From positions 1-16,273 of the forward strand of contig CAMOFU010000023.1 of assembly GCA_946613705.1 (NCBI GenBank): DNA of 16,273 nt, written 5' to 3'. A program made the position numbers and the translations under genes. Under the pieces are notes generated by a model. It was given only the letters and a program-made list of their open reading frames with translations, did not search any database and was not told the origin of the DNA. Position 1 is the stretch's first letter. Every line of letters begins with the position of its first letter. This stretch comes from an uncultured Clostridia bacterium (GTDB lineage: Bacteria > Bacillota > Clostridia > Oscillospirales > Ruminococcaceae). Below, one piece after another: positions 1-7,115 of this stretch.

Positions 1-41
1 TAAACAATTATATTAAATCAAATATATTTGGAGGTTATGTT

Positions 42-881
42 ATGGACGCAACTATCAAAAAACAGCTTGAGATCACAGCCTGTAAAGTGCGCCTCGGGAT
101 AATCGAGGGTGTTTTCAACGCTAAATCGGGTCACCCGGGCGGGTCGCTTTCTATCGCTGATCTGCTGACCTATCTTTATTTCGCAAAAATGAACGTTTAT
201 CCCGACAAGCCCGATGAGCCCGAGAGGGACAGATTCGTGCTCTCGAAGGGTCACACCGCACCTGCTCTTTATTCTGTGCTTGCGGAGAAAGGCTTCTTCC
301 CGAAGGAGGAGCTCAAGAGCCTTCGTCATATCGGCGCTATGCTCCAGGGTCATCCCTGCATAAATATCCCGGGTGTTGATATGTCCTCGGGCTCGCTCGG
401 TCAGGGTATATCCGCTGCCTGCGGAATGGCGCTTTCGGGCAAGATATCCGGCAGCACCTTTAAGGTATACACCGTTCTCGGCGACGGCGAGATCGAGGAG
501 GGTCAGGTCTGGGAGGCTGCTATGTTTGCGGCTCACTACAAGCTTGACAATCTTGTTGCTGTCGTTGATAACAACGGTCTTCAGATCGACGGTAAGATCA
601 GCGATGTAATGTCGCCTTATCCGATCAAGGAAAAATTCGAGGCGTTCGGCTGGTACGCGATCGAAATGGATGCCCATGATTTTGACGATATCGAAAGAGC
701 ATTCAATGAGGCCGAGAAGATCTCGGGTCAGCCTGTTGTCATTATTCAGAAGAGTATAAAGGGCAAGGGCGTTTCTTATATGGAAAATCAGGTAGGCTGG
801 CACGGTACTGCTCCCAATGCCGAGCAGTATGAGCAGGCAGTTTCCGAGCTTACCGCTAAACTGAAAGAATTGGAGGGCTGA
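42..881 (+). CDS. Transketolase, N-terminal (ThDP-binding) subunit
   Basis: This is the thiamine-diphosphate-binding half of a split transketolase, a cytosolic enzyme of the non-oxidative pentose phosphate pathway that moves two-carbon ketol units between sugar phosphates. The 279-residue protein shows SGHPGG at about 29-34, SKGH at 68-71, GSLGQG at 117-122 and the ThDP/metal motif GDGEIEEG starting near 147, with the paired Asn (DNN) near 176-178. Its length matches N-terminal subunits, whereas one-piece enzymes are about 650 residues. The ATG at 42 follows GGAGG at 30-34 with a 7-base gap. The C-terminal partner starts 3 bases after the stop, so the two halves are certainly co-translated. 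The exact donor and acceptor sugars cannot be read from sequence, and related split enzymes can serve other sugar pathways. Confidence 0.95.
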   Translation: MDATIKKQLEITACKVRLGIIEGVFNAKSGHPGGSLSIADLLTYLYFAKMNVYPDKPDEPERDRFVLSKGHTAPALYSVLAEKGFFPKEELKSLRHIGAMLQGHPCINIPGVDMSSGSLGQGISAACGMALSGKISGSTFKVYTVLGDGEIEEGQVWEAAMFAAHYKLDNLVAVVDNNGLQIDGKISDVMSPYPIKEKFEAFGWYAIEMDAHDFDDIERAFNEAEKISGQPVVIIQKSIKGKGVSYMENQVGWHGTAPNAEQYEQAVSELTAKLKELEG

Positions 882-884
882 GCA

Positions 885-1832
885 ATGGCAGATGTTATCA
901 AGAAGGCTACAAGAGAGAGCTACGGTGAGGCTCTGGCAGCTCTCGGCGATAAATACGAAAACTTATATGTACTCGATGCCGATCTTGCGGCTGCTACCAA
1001 GACAGGTATTTTCAAGAAAAAATTCCCCGAGCGCTTCTTTGACTGCGGTATCGCAGAGGCTAATATGATGGGTGTTGCCGCAGGCCTTGCAGCAACGGGA
1101 AAGATACCCTTTGCATCGACCTTTGCTATGTTTGCGGCGGGCCGTGCTTTTGAGATAGTGCGCAATTCTATCGGCTATCCTCATCTGAATGTCAAGATCG
1201 GTGCTACTCACGCGGGCATATCTGTCGGTGAGGACGGCGCTACGCATCAGTGCAATGAGGATATCGCTTTGATGAGGACTATCCCCGGAATGACGATCAT
1301 CAATCCCGCAGACGATGTTGAGGCAAAGGCTGCTGTTGAAGCTGCTATACAGCATAACGGCCCCGTTTATATGCGTTTCGGCAGACTTGCTGTGCCTGTT
1401 TTCAACGATCCTGCGGCTTATAAGTTTGAGCTGGGCAAGGGCATCAGGCTTCGCGGCGGTAAGGATATAGCGATCATTGCAACGGGACTTATGGTGAACG
1501 AAGCTATCGAGGCAGCCAAGCTGCTCGAAGCAGAGGGTATCTCCGCTATGGTCATCAATATCCATACCATCAAGCCTATAGATGAAGAGCTTATCGTTGA
1601 GGCTGCAAAGGCTACAGGCCTTGTGCTCACTGTCGAGGAGCACAGCATCATCGGCGGGCTCGGTTCTGCTGTATGCGATGTGCTTTCCGCTAAGCTGCCT
1701 ACCAAGGTGGTCAAGATCGGTGTGAACGATGTGTTCGGACATTCGGGTCCCGCAGTTCAGCTGCTCAAGGATTTCGGTCTGTGCGCAGACAATATTGTAA
1801 AGACTGCAAAGGCTGCTGTTGCTGCCAAGTAA
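885..1832 (+). CDS. Transketolase, C-terminal (pyrimidine-binding) subunit
   Basis: This is the second half of the split transketolase. It carries the pyrimidine-binding domain and the C-terminal domain, and pairs with the upstream product to form the active site. In the 315 residues, DCGIAEANMMG near 53-63 contains the catalytic Glu (about E58) that activates thiamine diphosphate. A THAGISVGEDGATHQ stretch near 113-127 matches the family's pyrimidine-domain loop, and a transketolase C-terminal domain occupies about 190-310 (TVEEHSIIGGLG). The ATG at 885 sits 3 bases after the upstream stop, with GGAGGGC overlapping that gene's end as ribosome binding site. A strong terminator follows, so this is a two-gene operon. 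Confidence 0.95.
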   Translation: MADVIKKATRESYGEALAALGDKYENLYVLDADLAAATKTGIFKKKFPERFFDCGIAEANMMGVAAGLAATGKIPFASTFAMFAAGRAFEIVRNSIGYPHLNVKIGATHAGISVGEDGATHQCNEDIALMRTIPGMTIINPADDVEAKAAVEAAIQHNGPVYMRFGRLAVPVFNDPAAYKFELGKGIRLRGGKDIAIIATGLMVNEAIEAAKLLEAEGISAMVINIHTIKPIDEELIVEAAKATGLVLTVEEHSIIGGLGSAVCDVLSAKLPTKVVKIGVNDVFGHSGPAVQLLKDFGLCADNIVKTAKAAVAAK

Positions 1833-1865
1833 GCGCAGACAGGACAGAGATATACCATATTATAA

Positions 1866-1909
1866 AGGGACGGGCTGACCGCACGGTCGGCTCGTCCTTC
1901 ACTTTTTTG
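1866..1909 (+). terminator. Rho-independent terminator of the transketolase operon
   Basis: An inverted repeat of about 14-15 pairs runs from 1866-1880 to 1885-1899 (GGACGGGCTGACC against GGTCGGCTCGTCC, two internal G-T pairs, loop GCAC). It is followed by TTCACTTTTTT. It lies 33 bases after the transketolase stop and before the yunB ribosome binding site, so yunB should have its own promoter or depend on read-through. Confidence 0.85.
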
Positions 1910-1945
1910 CCGCTTCAGTATTATAATATACAGGAGGTGGCAGCT

Positions 1946-2590
1946 ATGAGTTCACACAGGGCATCAAAGAAATGCCTGATCTCGTATATTATCTTGTTCG
2001 TGCTGGTCGCTGTGATAGTCGGATTCACTCTGTTGAATCACAGGCTGGAGCAGCATCTTTCTGAGCTTTGCCGATATAAGTGCGGCGAGATCGTCAATAG
2101 CATTCTTGCCGACTGTGCAGCCTCGGCAGCAAATGAGGGCTCGGACTATTACATAGTCAGACGGGACGGCGGCGGCAGGATAATCTCGGCGGAGGCTGAT
2201 ACTGCTGCTTTGAACAGGCTTCAGGGCTATCTCAGGCGGTATGTAAACAACAGGCTTTCGTCAAGTGAATACGACAAGGTCACGCTCACGCTCGGCGATC
2301 TTACAGACATAGCGGCTTTCAGCGGCAGAGGCCCCGATATCAATATCAGATACCAGCAGTCGGGAACCGCAGACACTGCAATCGAGACTTCGTTTGAGTG
2401 TCAAGGGATAAACCAGACGCGCCTGCGGGTAATCATCAGAGTATCTGTCGAGTTTACCGCATTCCTGCCGACGGGAGAGGAAAACATAACGATAAGCAAT
2501 GAATACATCGCGGCAGATACCGTAATAGTCGGGGAGATACCCGACATTTATCTGAACGGCAGCGATCGGGTGCAGCAGACAGCAAAATAA
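1946..2590 (+). CDS. yunB: Sporulation protein YunB
   Basis: A 214-residue YunB-family protein. In Bacillus subtilis yunB belongs to the mother-cell (sigma-E) regulon and its loss impairs sporulation; the biochemical role is unknown. A basic N-terminus is followed by one membrane segment at about 10-30 and then an extracytoplasmic domain. Near the C-terminus come the family's diagnostic strings GINQTRLRVIIRVSVEF and the AADTVIVGEIPDIYLNG segment. The ATG at 1946 is preferred over in-frame upstream starts because AGGAGGTGG lies at 1932-1940, and because a longer form would read back through the terminator and into the transketolase gene. The gene stands alone between two terminators. I see no convincing promoter in front of it. 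Confidence 0.88.
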   Translation: MSSHRASKKCLISYIILFVLVAVIVGFTLLNHRLEQHLSELCRYKCGEIVNSILADCAASAANEGSDYYIVRRDGGGRIISAEADTAALNRLQGYLRRYVNNRLSSSEYDKVTLTLGDLTDIAAFSGRGPDINIRYQQSGTADTAIETSFECQGINQTRLRVIIRVSVEFTAFLPTGEENITISNEYIAADTVIVGEIPDIYLNGSDRVQQTAK

Positions 2591-2615
2591 AAAGGCGGCA
2601 TGACTTGCCGCCTTT
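2591..2615. terminator. Bidirectional terminator between yunB and the Cys4 protein gene
   Basis: A perfect 10-bp inverted repeat AAAGGCGGCA / TGCCGCCTTT with a 5-base loop begins right after the yunB stop. On the minus strand the stem is followed by TTTTTATTTT, a strong U-tract that ends the minus-strand gene. On the plus strand the tail (TTTACT) is weaker. Confidence 0.85.
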
Positions 2616-2635
2616 ACTAATCCAATAAAAGATGA

Positions 2636-2851
2636 TCAGATAACGTCGTCCTCCTGATTGGGGATAGTGAGCTGCTTCTTGGGCACTCTCTTTATCGGAT
2701 CATAGAGCCATTTCTTGCAGCTGTAGTCAGCATCAACAAGACCCTGCTTCTCACAGAGCACCTTGTTGCCCTCTCTCGAACGGTTACCGTATGCACAATA
2801 CGAACAGGAAGGTTGGATCCCATTGCCGAAAAAGTTTTTCTTCTTAGCCAT
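2636..2851 (-). CDS. Small four-cysteine protein of unknown function
   Basis: A 71-residue soluble protein with a basic start (MAKKKNFF) and four cysteines, C16-x2-C19, C33 and C45, in the contexts CSYCAYG, VLCEKQG and YSCKKWLYDP. The spacing suggests one bound zinc or iron-sulfur centre; the C-terminus is basic and then acidic. I recall similar short C-x2-C...C...C proteins ending in a WxYDPxKRVP-like stretch as conserved hypotheticals in Oscillospiraceae, but I know no function. The ATG at 2851 is chosen because AAGGAG lies 11-13 bases upstream; a GTG 12 bases further upstream overlaps that ribosome binding site. It lies 52 bases downstream of ylbJ on the same strand and ends at the shared terminator, so it could be read with ylbJ. 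Confidence 0.8.
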   Translation of the reverse strand: MAKKKNFFGNGIQPSCSYCAYGNRSREGNKVLCEKQGLVDADYSCKKWLYDPIKRVPKKQLTIPNQEDDVI

Positions 2852-2903
2852 AGTCAAAAACACTCCTTTTAATAGCTAATAGATTTCTTACCCATTAATT
2901 ATA

Positions 2904-3974
2904 TCACACTCTTTTCAAAAAATCCAGTCTTTTTTGAAAAACCAATATAAAAATCATCATAATCAAGCAAAGAGAGGGTAAGAAATTGTCTAATTCGACG
3001 ATTAATTGTTCGCTTTGGGTAAATGTCGGCAAATAATTATCCAATAATATCCAATCATACATCTTGCAGAGCAGAAATACGAGCGCAGCTCTTATCGGCA
3101 GCCAGATGAAAAACAGCTTTAAGCTGTAGCTGTTTCCGATCACTGATCTCAATTGGAATATCACGCAAAGTCCGCCGAAGCTGCAAGCTGCTGCGAGTGC
3201 GGGAAGTGCTCCGATCGAGCTTGGCGAAAGCTGAGACGAGGCAGTGATCTCAAATACCGATCTCAATAAGACCGATGAGCTGCGGCTCAGGCCGAAGGCT
3301 CTGTCTATCGCTGTAAATGCTCCCGATGCTTCTGCGGCTGCGAGCAGTGCCGAGAAGAATACTATCATCAGGCACATATCAAACATCGCCTCTCCTGCAC
3401 TCGTGACCGAGCTTACCAGCTGACCGCCGAGGCCGCTGCCGTTAGCGGGAGCGGGTGTAAGCTCGGGCTTGTAGATTCGGTTTATTGCTGCGGCGAGAAT
3501 GATATTTGCCGTGAATACGCTCAGGAACAGTGACAGTCCCGCCGTCCTGCTGCCGTATATCCCGAGACCTGCTGCATTTATCAGGTAAGCTGGGCCTGCC
3601 GCATAGCAGTATATGCTCATTGCCTCAGCCGATCTTCTGCCGATGCGACCTTCCTGACGCAGCTGTGTGAGCATGGATGCCCCTACAGGGTAGCCCGCAA
3701 TGTTTGACAGAACAAATACCGCCGTTCCGCCGCGCGGCATTTTCAAAAGCTTCCCGAGAGTGAGGTCGAGCGGCCGTGAAAGCTGCTCCGCAGCACCCGA
3801 AGATATCAGCAGCCTTGATACTGCCATGAATGCAAACAGTGACGGCACTATGATCTTTATACACCTCTCGATGCTCTGCTCAACTGCCTGTGAGACCTCT
3901 CCCGAATAAACGATCAGCCCTGTCATTGCTGCCGCCGCAATGATCGCCGCAGCAGCTTTTTTTATGATCTGCAA
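2904..3974 (-). CDS. ylbJ: Sporulation integral membrane protein YlbJ
   Basis: A 356-residue polytopic membrane protein of the YlbJ group (nucleoside-recognition/Gate-like). In B. subtilis ylbJ is transcribed by sigma-E in the mother cell and is needed for heat-resistant spores; transport of a small molecule is suspected but unproven here. Hydrophobic segments occur along most of the length (about 5-25, 38-58, 83-100, 140-165, then several up to 350). Family-typical features are VLSNIAGYPVGA near 88-99 and CYAAGPAYLINA near 123-134. The start is taken as TTG at 3974, six bases after GAGGTG (minus strand, 3986-3981). An in-frame ATG at 4016 would add 14 non-hydrophobic residues and has no ribosome binding site. 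It is divergent from yqfC. Confidence 0.88.
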   Translation of the reverse strand: MQIIKKAAAAIIAAAAMTGLIVYSGEVSQAVEQSIERCIKIIVPSLFAFMAVSRLLISSGAAEQLSRPLDLTLGKLLKMPRGGTAVFVLSNIAGYPVGASMLTQLRQEGRIGRRSAEAMSIYCYAAGPAYLINAAGLGIYGSRTAGLSLFLSVFTANIILAAAINRIYKPELTPAPANGSGLGGQLVSSVTSAGEAMFDMCLMIVFFSALLAAAEASGAFTAIDRAFGLSRSSSVLLRSVFEITASSQLSPSSIGALPALAAACSFGGLCVIFQLRSVIGNSYSLKLFFIWLPIRAALVFLLCKMYDWILLDNYLPTFTQSEQLIVELDNFLPSLCLIMMIFILVFQKRLDFLKRV

Positions 3975-3994
3975 TCTTATCACCTCTGTAAAAT

Positions 3995-4023
3995 GTATAT
4001 GTCGGCATCTGCACAAATATAAT
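3995..4023 (+). promoter_or_regulatory. Candidate sigma-E-type promoter for yqfC-yqfD
   Basis: GTATATG at 3995-4001 and AATATAAT at 4016-4023, 14 bases apart, resemble the B. subtilis sigma-E elements (-35 KMATATT, -10 CATACAAT) at 5 of 7 and 6 of 8 positions. A start near 4030 would give a leader of about 48 bases that begins just before the hairpin at 4032. yqfC-yqfD is sigma-E-dependent in B. subtilis, which fits. A TATAAT is also contained (4018-4023) but no sigma-A -35 lies at the right distance. This is an inference from consensus only. Confidence 0.42.
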
Positions 4024-4031
4024 GTAGTGTG

Positions 4032-4048
4032 CGGGTCGGGCTGACCCG
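4032..4048 (+). other. Hairpin in the yqfC leader
   Basis: CGGGTC and GACCCG form a perfect 6-bp GC-rich stem with loop GGGCT, 29 bases before the yqfC start and upstream of its ribosome binding site GGAGGGG (4067-4073). There is no U-tract, so it is not a terminator. It could stabilise the 5' end of the mRNA, or be an operator in the divergent ylbJ/yqfC region. Confidence 0.45.
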
Positions 4049-4077
4049 GATATCAGATACAGATACGGAGGGGCGAT

Positions 4078-4344
4078 ATGGGCAGACACAGAGAAGCCGC
4101 AGCCGAAGCAGCGGGCGGTTATTCGTATATCACGATAACCTCTGACAGCCGCGTTATGATCGAGGGGTGCAGGCAGATCATTGATTGCAGCGATGTCATG
4201 GCGAGAGTGCTTACAAGAAGGTTCATTGTTGAGATATGGGGCAGCGGACTGCACGCGGACAGCTTTTCAAACGGCAGTGTAGCAGTTTCGGGGCGGATAA
4301 CACAGGTGACTCTTGAAAGAAAAAGGAGCAGCGGCGAGGTATGA
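4078..4344 (+). CDS. yqfC: Sporulation protein YqfC (YabP/YqfC family)
   Basis: An 88-residue member of the YabP/YqfC family, expressed in the mother cell under sigma-E in B. subtilis; molecular role unknown. The central part (YITITSDSRVMIEGCRQII, then RFIVEIWGSGLHADSFSNGSV) has the short alternating strands and the IEG/W-G-L pattern of the family. The length is close to the usual 90-95 residues. The start is supported by GGAGGGG six bases upstream. The last codons overlap the ATG of yqfD (ATGA), and yqfC next to yqfD is a conserved pair in endospore formers. Confidence 0.85.
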   Translation: MGRHREAAAEAAGGYSYITITSDSRVMIEGCRQIIDCSDVMARVLTRRFIVEIWGSGLHADSFSNGSVAVSGRITQVTLERKRSSGEV

Positions 4345-5531
4345 GCATACTGGGAAAGGTAACGTTCAGGATAAACGATGAGTATTCCTCGAGGGTGCTC
4401 AGGTTCGTTATGTCGGAGCATTTGCAGGCTGAGGATATCGTGAGCAAGGGCGGCAGCCTTTATCTTACGGCAGGTTATGAGTTCAAACGCGGTATTTCCG
4501 ACTATCTCGGCTCGATCGGCGCAGAGTATGAGATAGTCGGCGAGCAGGGAACTGTAACGCTGCTGAAAAGGCTCCTTGCAAAGAAAGGACTGCTCCTCGG
4601 CAGCATCGTATCTCTCATCGTGATCTTTGTCATGTCCGATCTTATATTCAGCTTTGAGGTGCTTTGCGACGACCCGCAGTTAAGGGACGAGATAATGGGA
4701 GTGCTGTATCAGAACGGTATCTATGCAGGCTGCAGCAGCAGCGGGCTCGACCTGACAGCAGCAGAGCGCGAGCTTAAACGCAGTATCGACGGTATCTCGT
4801 GGGCGGGCATAAGCATTCAGGGCTGCAAGGCAGTCATCGATGTTGTGGAGAATGTCCCCAAGCCCGAATATACGCAGAAGCGGCTTCCTACAAATCTTAT
4901 AGCGCGTGAGAACGGTGTGGTCGAGAAGATAGACCTGCTCGACGGTCAGCTTATGACGACAGTGGGGAGCGGTGTCCGCAAAGGTGATATGCTGATAAGC
5001 GGCGATGTTATCGGTGACCTTAATTATTCCAGACACGGCTTTGTGAAGCACTTTTATGTGCATTACTATACGCGCTCTCTCGGTAAGGTCTACGGCACAT
5101 TTGAACGGACCGAGACCTTCTTTCAGCCCTACAGCACCACGGAAAAGACTCTGACAGGTGAACACGGCACAAAAACGATGATATCTCTGTTTGATGTTGA
5201 TATTCCGCTGTTCTTTCCCGAGGAGTCGATGAGCAAGATAACACCTCTGAGCGATACCCCGCTGACATTCTTCGGTGTGGAGCTTCCAATAGGTATCAAG
5301 ACTGTCGGACTTGACGAATATACAATATCCGAGCGTCCGCTTTCGGCAGAGCAGGCAGAGCGCCGCGCCGAACAGCTTGCAGAGACATATGAGCATAATT
5401 TCCTCGGTGATTTTGAGCTCAGATCAAGGGAGCAGACTGTCGATATCCGCGATGACGGGGTATGTCTTACTGTGAAATATACACTTTACGGTGTCATTAG
5501 TGAAGAAGTAGAGTTTTTTATCAGCAAATGA
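4341..5531 (+). CDS. yqfD: Sporulation protein YqfD
   Basis: A 396-residue protein close in length to B. subtilis YqfD (398). That protein belongs to the sigma-E regulon and is needed for efficient sporulation; its biochemical activity is unknown. The N-terminal ~80 residues form a cytoplasmic region, one membrane segment lies at about 83-104 (LLLGSIVSLIVIFVMSDLIF), and the rest is predicted outside or in the intermembrane space. Family strings are ISWAGISIQGCKAVIDVVEN near 152-171 and NLIARENGVVEKI followed by GVRKGDMLISGDVIG. It is translationally coupled to yqfC by a 4-base ATGA overlap. No terminator is evident behind it; the downstream A-rich stretch leads into the phoH promoter. Confidence 0.9.
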   Translation: MSILGKVTFRINDEYSSRVLRFVMSEHLQAEDIVSKGGSLYLTAGYEFKRGISDYLGSIGAEYEIVGEQGTVTLLKRLLAKKGLLLGSIVSLIVIFVMSDLIFSFEVLCDDPQLRDEIMGVLYQNGIYAGCSSSGLDLTAAERELKRSIDGISWAGISIQGCKAVIDVVENVPKPEYTQKRLPTNLIARENGVVEKIDLLDGQLMTTVGSGVRKGDMLISGDVIGDLNYSRHGFVKHFYVHYYTRSLGKVYGTFERTETFFQPYSTTEKTLTGEHGTKTMISLFDVDIPLFFPEESMSKITPLSDTPLTFFGVELPIGIKTVGLDEYTISERPLSAEQAERRAEQLAETYEHNFLGDFELRSREQTVDIRDDGVCLTVKYTLYGVISEEVEFFISK

Positions 5532-5562
5532 AAAAAATATGTGAAAAACATAGAAAAAACAA

Positions 5563-5591
5563 TTGCATTTATTTTGCTGATGTGATATAAT
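5563..5591 (+). promoter_or_regulatory. Extended -10 sigma-A promoter for the phoH operon
   Basis: TTGCAT at 5563-5568 and a perfect TATAAT at 5586-5591 are 17 bases apart. The -10 is preceded by TG-A (TGATATAAT), an extended -10 that compensates for the weak -35. Upstream lies an A-rich stretch (5531-5560) resembling an UP element. The predicted start near 5598 gives a leader of about 25-35 bases. Confidence 0.7.
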
Positions 5592-5622
5592 AATAAAGTA
5601 GTTGATTTTTCAGGAGGTTATA

Positions 5623-5658
5623 ATGACTGCTGATGGCGGAACGTGTAATAAATGTTGA
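5623..5658 (+). other. Eleven-codon leader ORF overlapping the phoH start
   Basis: The ribosome binding site AGGAGG (5612-5617) is 5 bases from the ATG at 5623, ideal spacing. That ATG opens MTADGGTCNKC and stops at TGA 5656-5658. The phoH frame, whose first ATG is at 5633, is closed just upstream by a TGA overlapping this ATG. The best-placed start therefore reads a short peptide out of frame with phoH, and the next phoH-frame ATG (5663) is 4 bases after the peptide's stop. It may be a translational control element, or the spacing of the phoH start may simply be relaxed. Confidence 0.35.
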
Positions 5659-6613
5659 AAGAATGGACTCTGTGCTGAATCTGTTCGGCAATTACGACGA
5701 GAATATAAACCTTATACAGAAGGAGTATTCTGTTGCTGTGCTTAGCAGGGGCGGAGATATCAAGATAACGGGTGACGAGGAAAATGTGTTCGCCGCTTCA
5801 AAGGCTGTTGATGCCCTGCTTGCAATGGCAAATAAGGGCGAGCCGATAAATGAACAGAATATAAGATATGTGTTCTCTCTTGTCAGGGAGGGCACGCAGG
5901 AGGATCTGTATAAGCTCAGTGACGACGGTATCTGTGTTACCATGAGCGGCAGGATAGTCAAGCCGAAAACGATAGGGCAGAAAAAATATGTCGATGCTAT
6001 AAGGGACAATACTATCGTGCTCGGTGTCGGCCCCGCAGGAACAGGCAAGACCTATCTTGCCGTGGCAATGGCTGTAAAGGCATTCAGGGCTCATGAGATA
6101 AACAAGATAATTCTCACGAGGCCCGCTGTTGAGGCAGGCGAGAAGCTGGGCTTTCTCCCCGGTGATCTGCAAAACAAGGTAGATCCCTATCTGCGGCCGC
6201 TTTATGATGCGCTGTTTGAGATGCTCGGGCCCGAGGCCTTTGCCAGACAGCAGGAGCGCGGCTGCATAGAGGTCGCCCCACTTGCATATATGCGCGGCAG
6301 AACGCTGGACGATTCGTTCATCATCCTTGATGAAGCGCAGAATACCACACCCGAGCAGATGAAGATGTTCCTGACAAGGCTCGGCTTCAATTCAAAGATA
6401 GTCATTACAGGCGATATCACACAGATCGACCTGCCCGATTCAAGGCGCTCGGGTCTGATCGAGGCTGTGAAGGTGCTGAAAGGGATCGCCGATATCTCGG
6501 TGAACCGCTTTACCGAGAAGGACGTTGTAAGGCATAAGCTCGTGCAGGATATCATCAGGGCTTACGAAAAGTATTACGAGAAAGGGAGTTCAAATCACAA
6601 TGGGAAAGGTTAA
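5633..6613 (+). CDS. phoH: PhoH family ATPase/ribonuclease
   Basis: A 326-residue PhoH-like P-loop protein, conserved beside ybeY and era and linked to RNA metabolism; its exact substrate is not settled. An N-terminal nucleic-acid-binding-like region (about 12-65, with LFGNYDENINLI) precedes the ATPase domain. Walker A is GPAGTGKT at 133-140 and Walker B is ILDEAQ at about 231-236, followed by ITGDITQIDLP. The length is typical. The ATG at 5633 gives the family's usual N-terminus but lies 15 bases from AGGAGG, farther than usual; ATG 5663 (residue 11) is a possible alternative. Its last 14 bases overlap ybeY. In B. subtilis a large HD-domain gene (yqfF/pgpH) sits between phoH and ybeY; here it is absent. 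Confidence 0.93.
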   Translation: MAERVINVERMDSVLNLFGNYDENINLIQKEYSVAVLSRGGDIKITGDEENVFAASKAVDALLAMANKGEPINEQNIRYVFSLVREGTQEDLYKLSDDGICVTMSGRIVKPKTIGQKKYVDAIRDNTIVLGVGPAGTGKTYLAVAMAVKAFRAHEINKIILTRPAVEAGEKLGFLPGDLQNKVDPYLRPLYDALFEMLGPEAFARQQERGCIEVAPLAYMRGRTLDDSFIILDEAQNTTPEQMKMFLTRLGFNSKIVITGDITQIDLPDSRRSGLIEAVKVLKGIADISVNRFTEKDVVRHKLVQDIIRAYEKYYEKGSSNHNGKG

Positions 6614-7115
6614 AGTGCTGATCTCCAACGATCAGAATGACATCAAGATACCCACAGGTATACGTCTGCTGATAAGGAAGTGCTGCCACGCTGTGCTTGA
6701 GAGCGAGGGGCATAATGAGAGCTATGAGATAAGCGTTACCTTTGTAAATGATGAAGCTATCCATGCCCTCAACAAGGAGCACCGCGGGATAGACCGCTCG
6801 ACCGATGTTCTGAGCTTTCCGCTCGGCGAGAACGGAGTGTATGATGTCGATCACGAGACGGGGGCTTATCTGCTCGGAGATATCGTTATATCAATAGAGA
6901 CTGCTTACCGTCAGGCAGAGGTCTACGGTCATTCGCTTGAACGGGAGGTCGGCTTTCTTACTGTTCATTCGATGCTGCACCTGCTGGGTTATGACCATGA
7001 AGAGGGCAAGCTTCAGGAGCGCATAATGCGGGAAAAGGAGGAGGCTATCCTTGCCAGCCTCGGTATCTCGCGGGACGAGACTTTTGTGATCGAAGAGCAT
7101 GAATATAAAAGCTGA
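6600..7115 (+). CDS. ybeY: Endoribonuclease YbeY, rRNA maturation factor
   Basis: A 171-residue metal-dependent endoribonuclease that acts in 16S rRNA 3'-end processing and ribosome quality control in the cytosol. The zinc motif H-x3-H-x5-H is seen in HSMLHLLGYDH, with H123, H127 and H133; the usual HGxLHL appears with Ser for Gly, leaving the metal ligands intact. Also present are STDVLSFP (67-74) and LGDIVIS (92-98). The start overlaps phoH by 14 bases with GGGAG 11 bases upstream. The end overlaps dgkA by 17 bases. In this operon phoH, ybeY and era all point to RNA and ribosome maturation. Confidence 0.95.
   Translation: MGKVKVLISNDQNDIKIPTGIRLLIRKCCHAVLESEGHNESYEISVTFVNDEAIHALNKEHRGIDRSTDVLSFPLGENGVYDVDHETGAYLLGDIVISIETAYRQAEVYGHSLEREVGFLTVHSMLHLLGYDHEEGKLQERIMREKEEAILASLGISRDETFVIEEHEYKS

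Noticed and set aside
1..41. AT-rich start of the window as a promoter for the transketolase operon
   Set aside because: Too little upstream sequence is present to place both promoter elements; only the ribosome binding site GGAGG is clear.
18..1742. Long antisense reading frames of about 260 codons on the minus strand opposite the transketolase genes
   Set aside because: They mirror the codon bias of the plus-strand genes, lack ribosome binding sites and resemble no family; the plus-strand genes have clear motifs.
1921..1930. TATAAT at 1922-1927 as a promoter for yunB
   Set aside because: No -35 at the right distance, and a start about 7 bases downstream would fall inside the yunB ribosome binding site.
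2898..2903. TATAAT on the minus strand between ylbJ and the Cys4 gene as a promoter
   Set aside because: The hexamer 17 bases upstream (TGGATT) matches the -35 consensus at only three positions; kept as possible but not supported.
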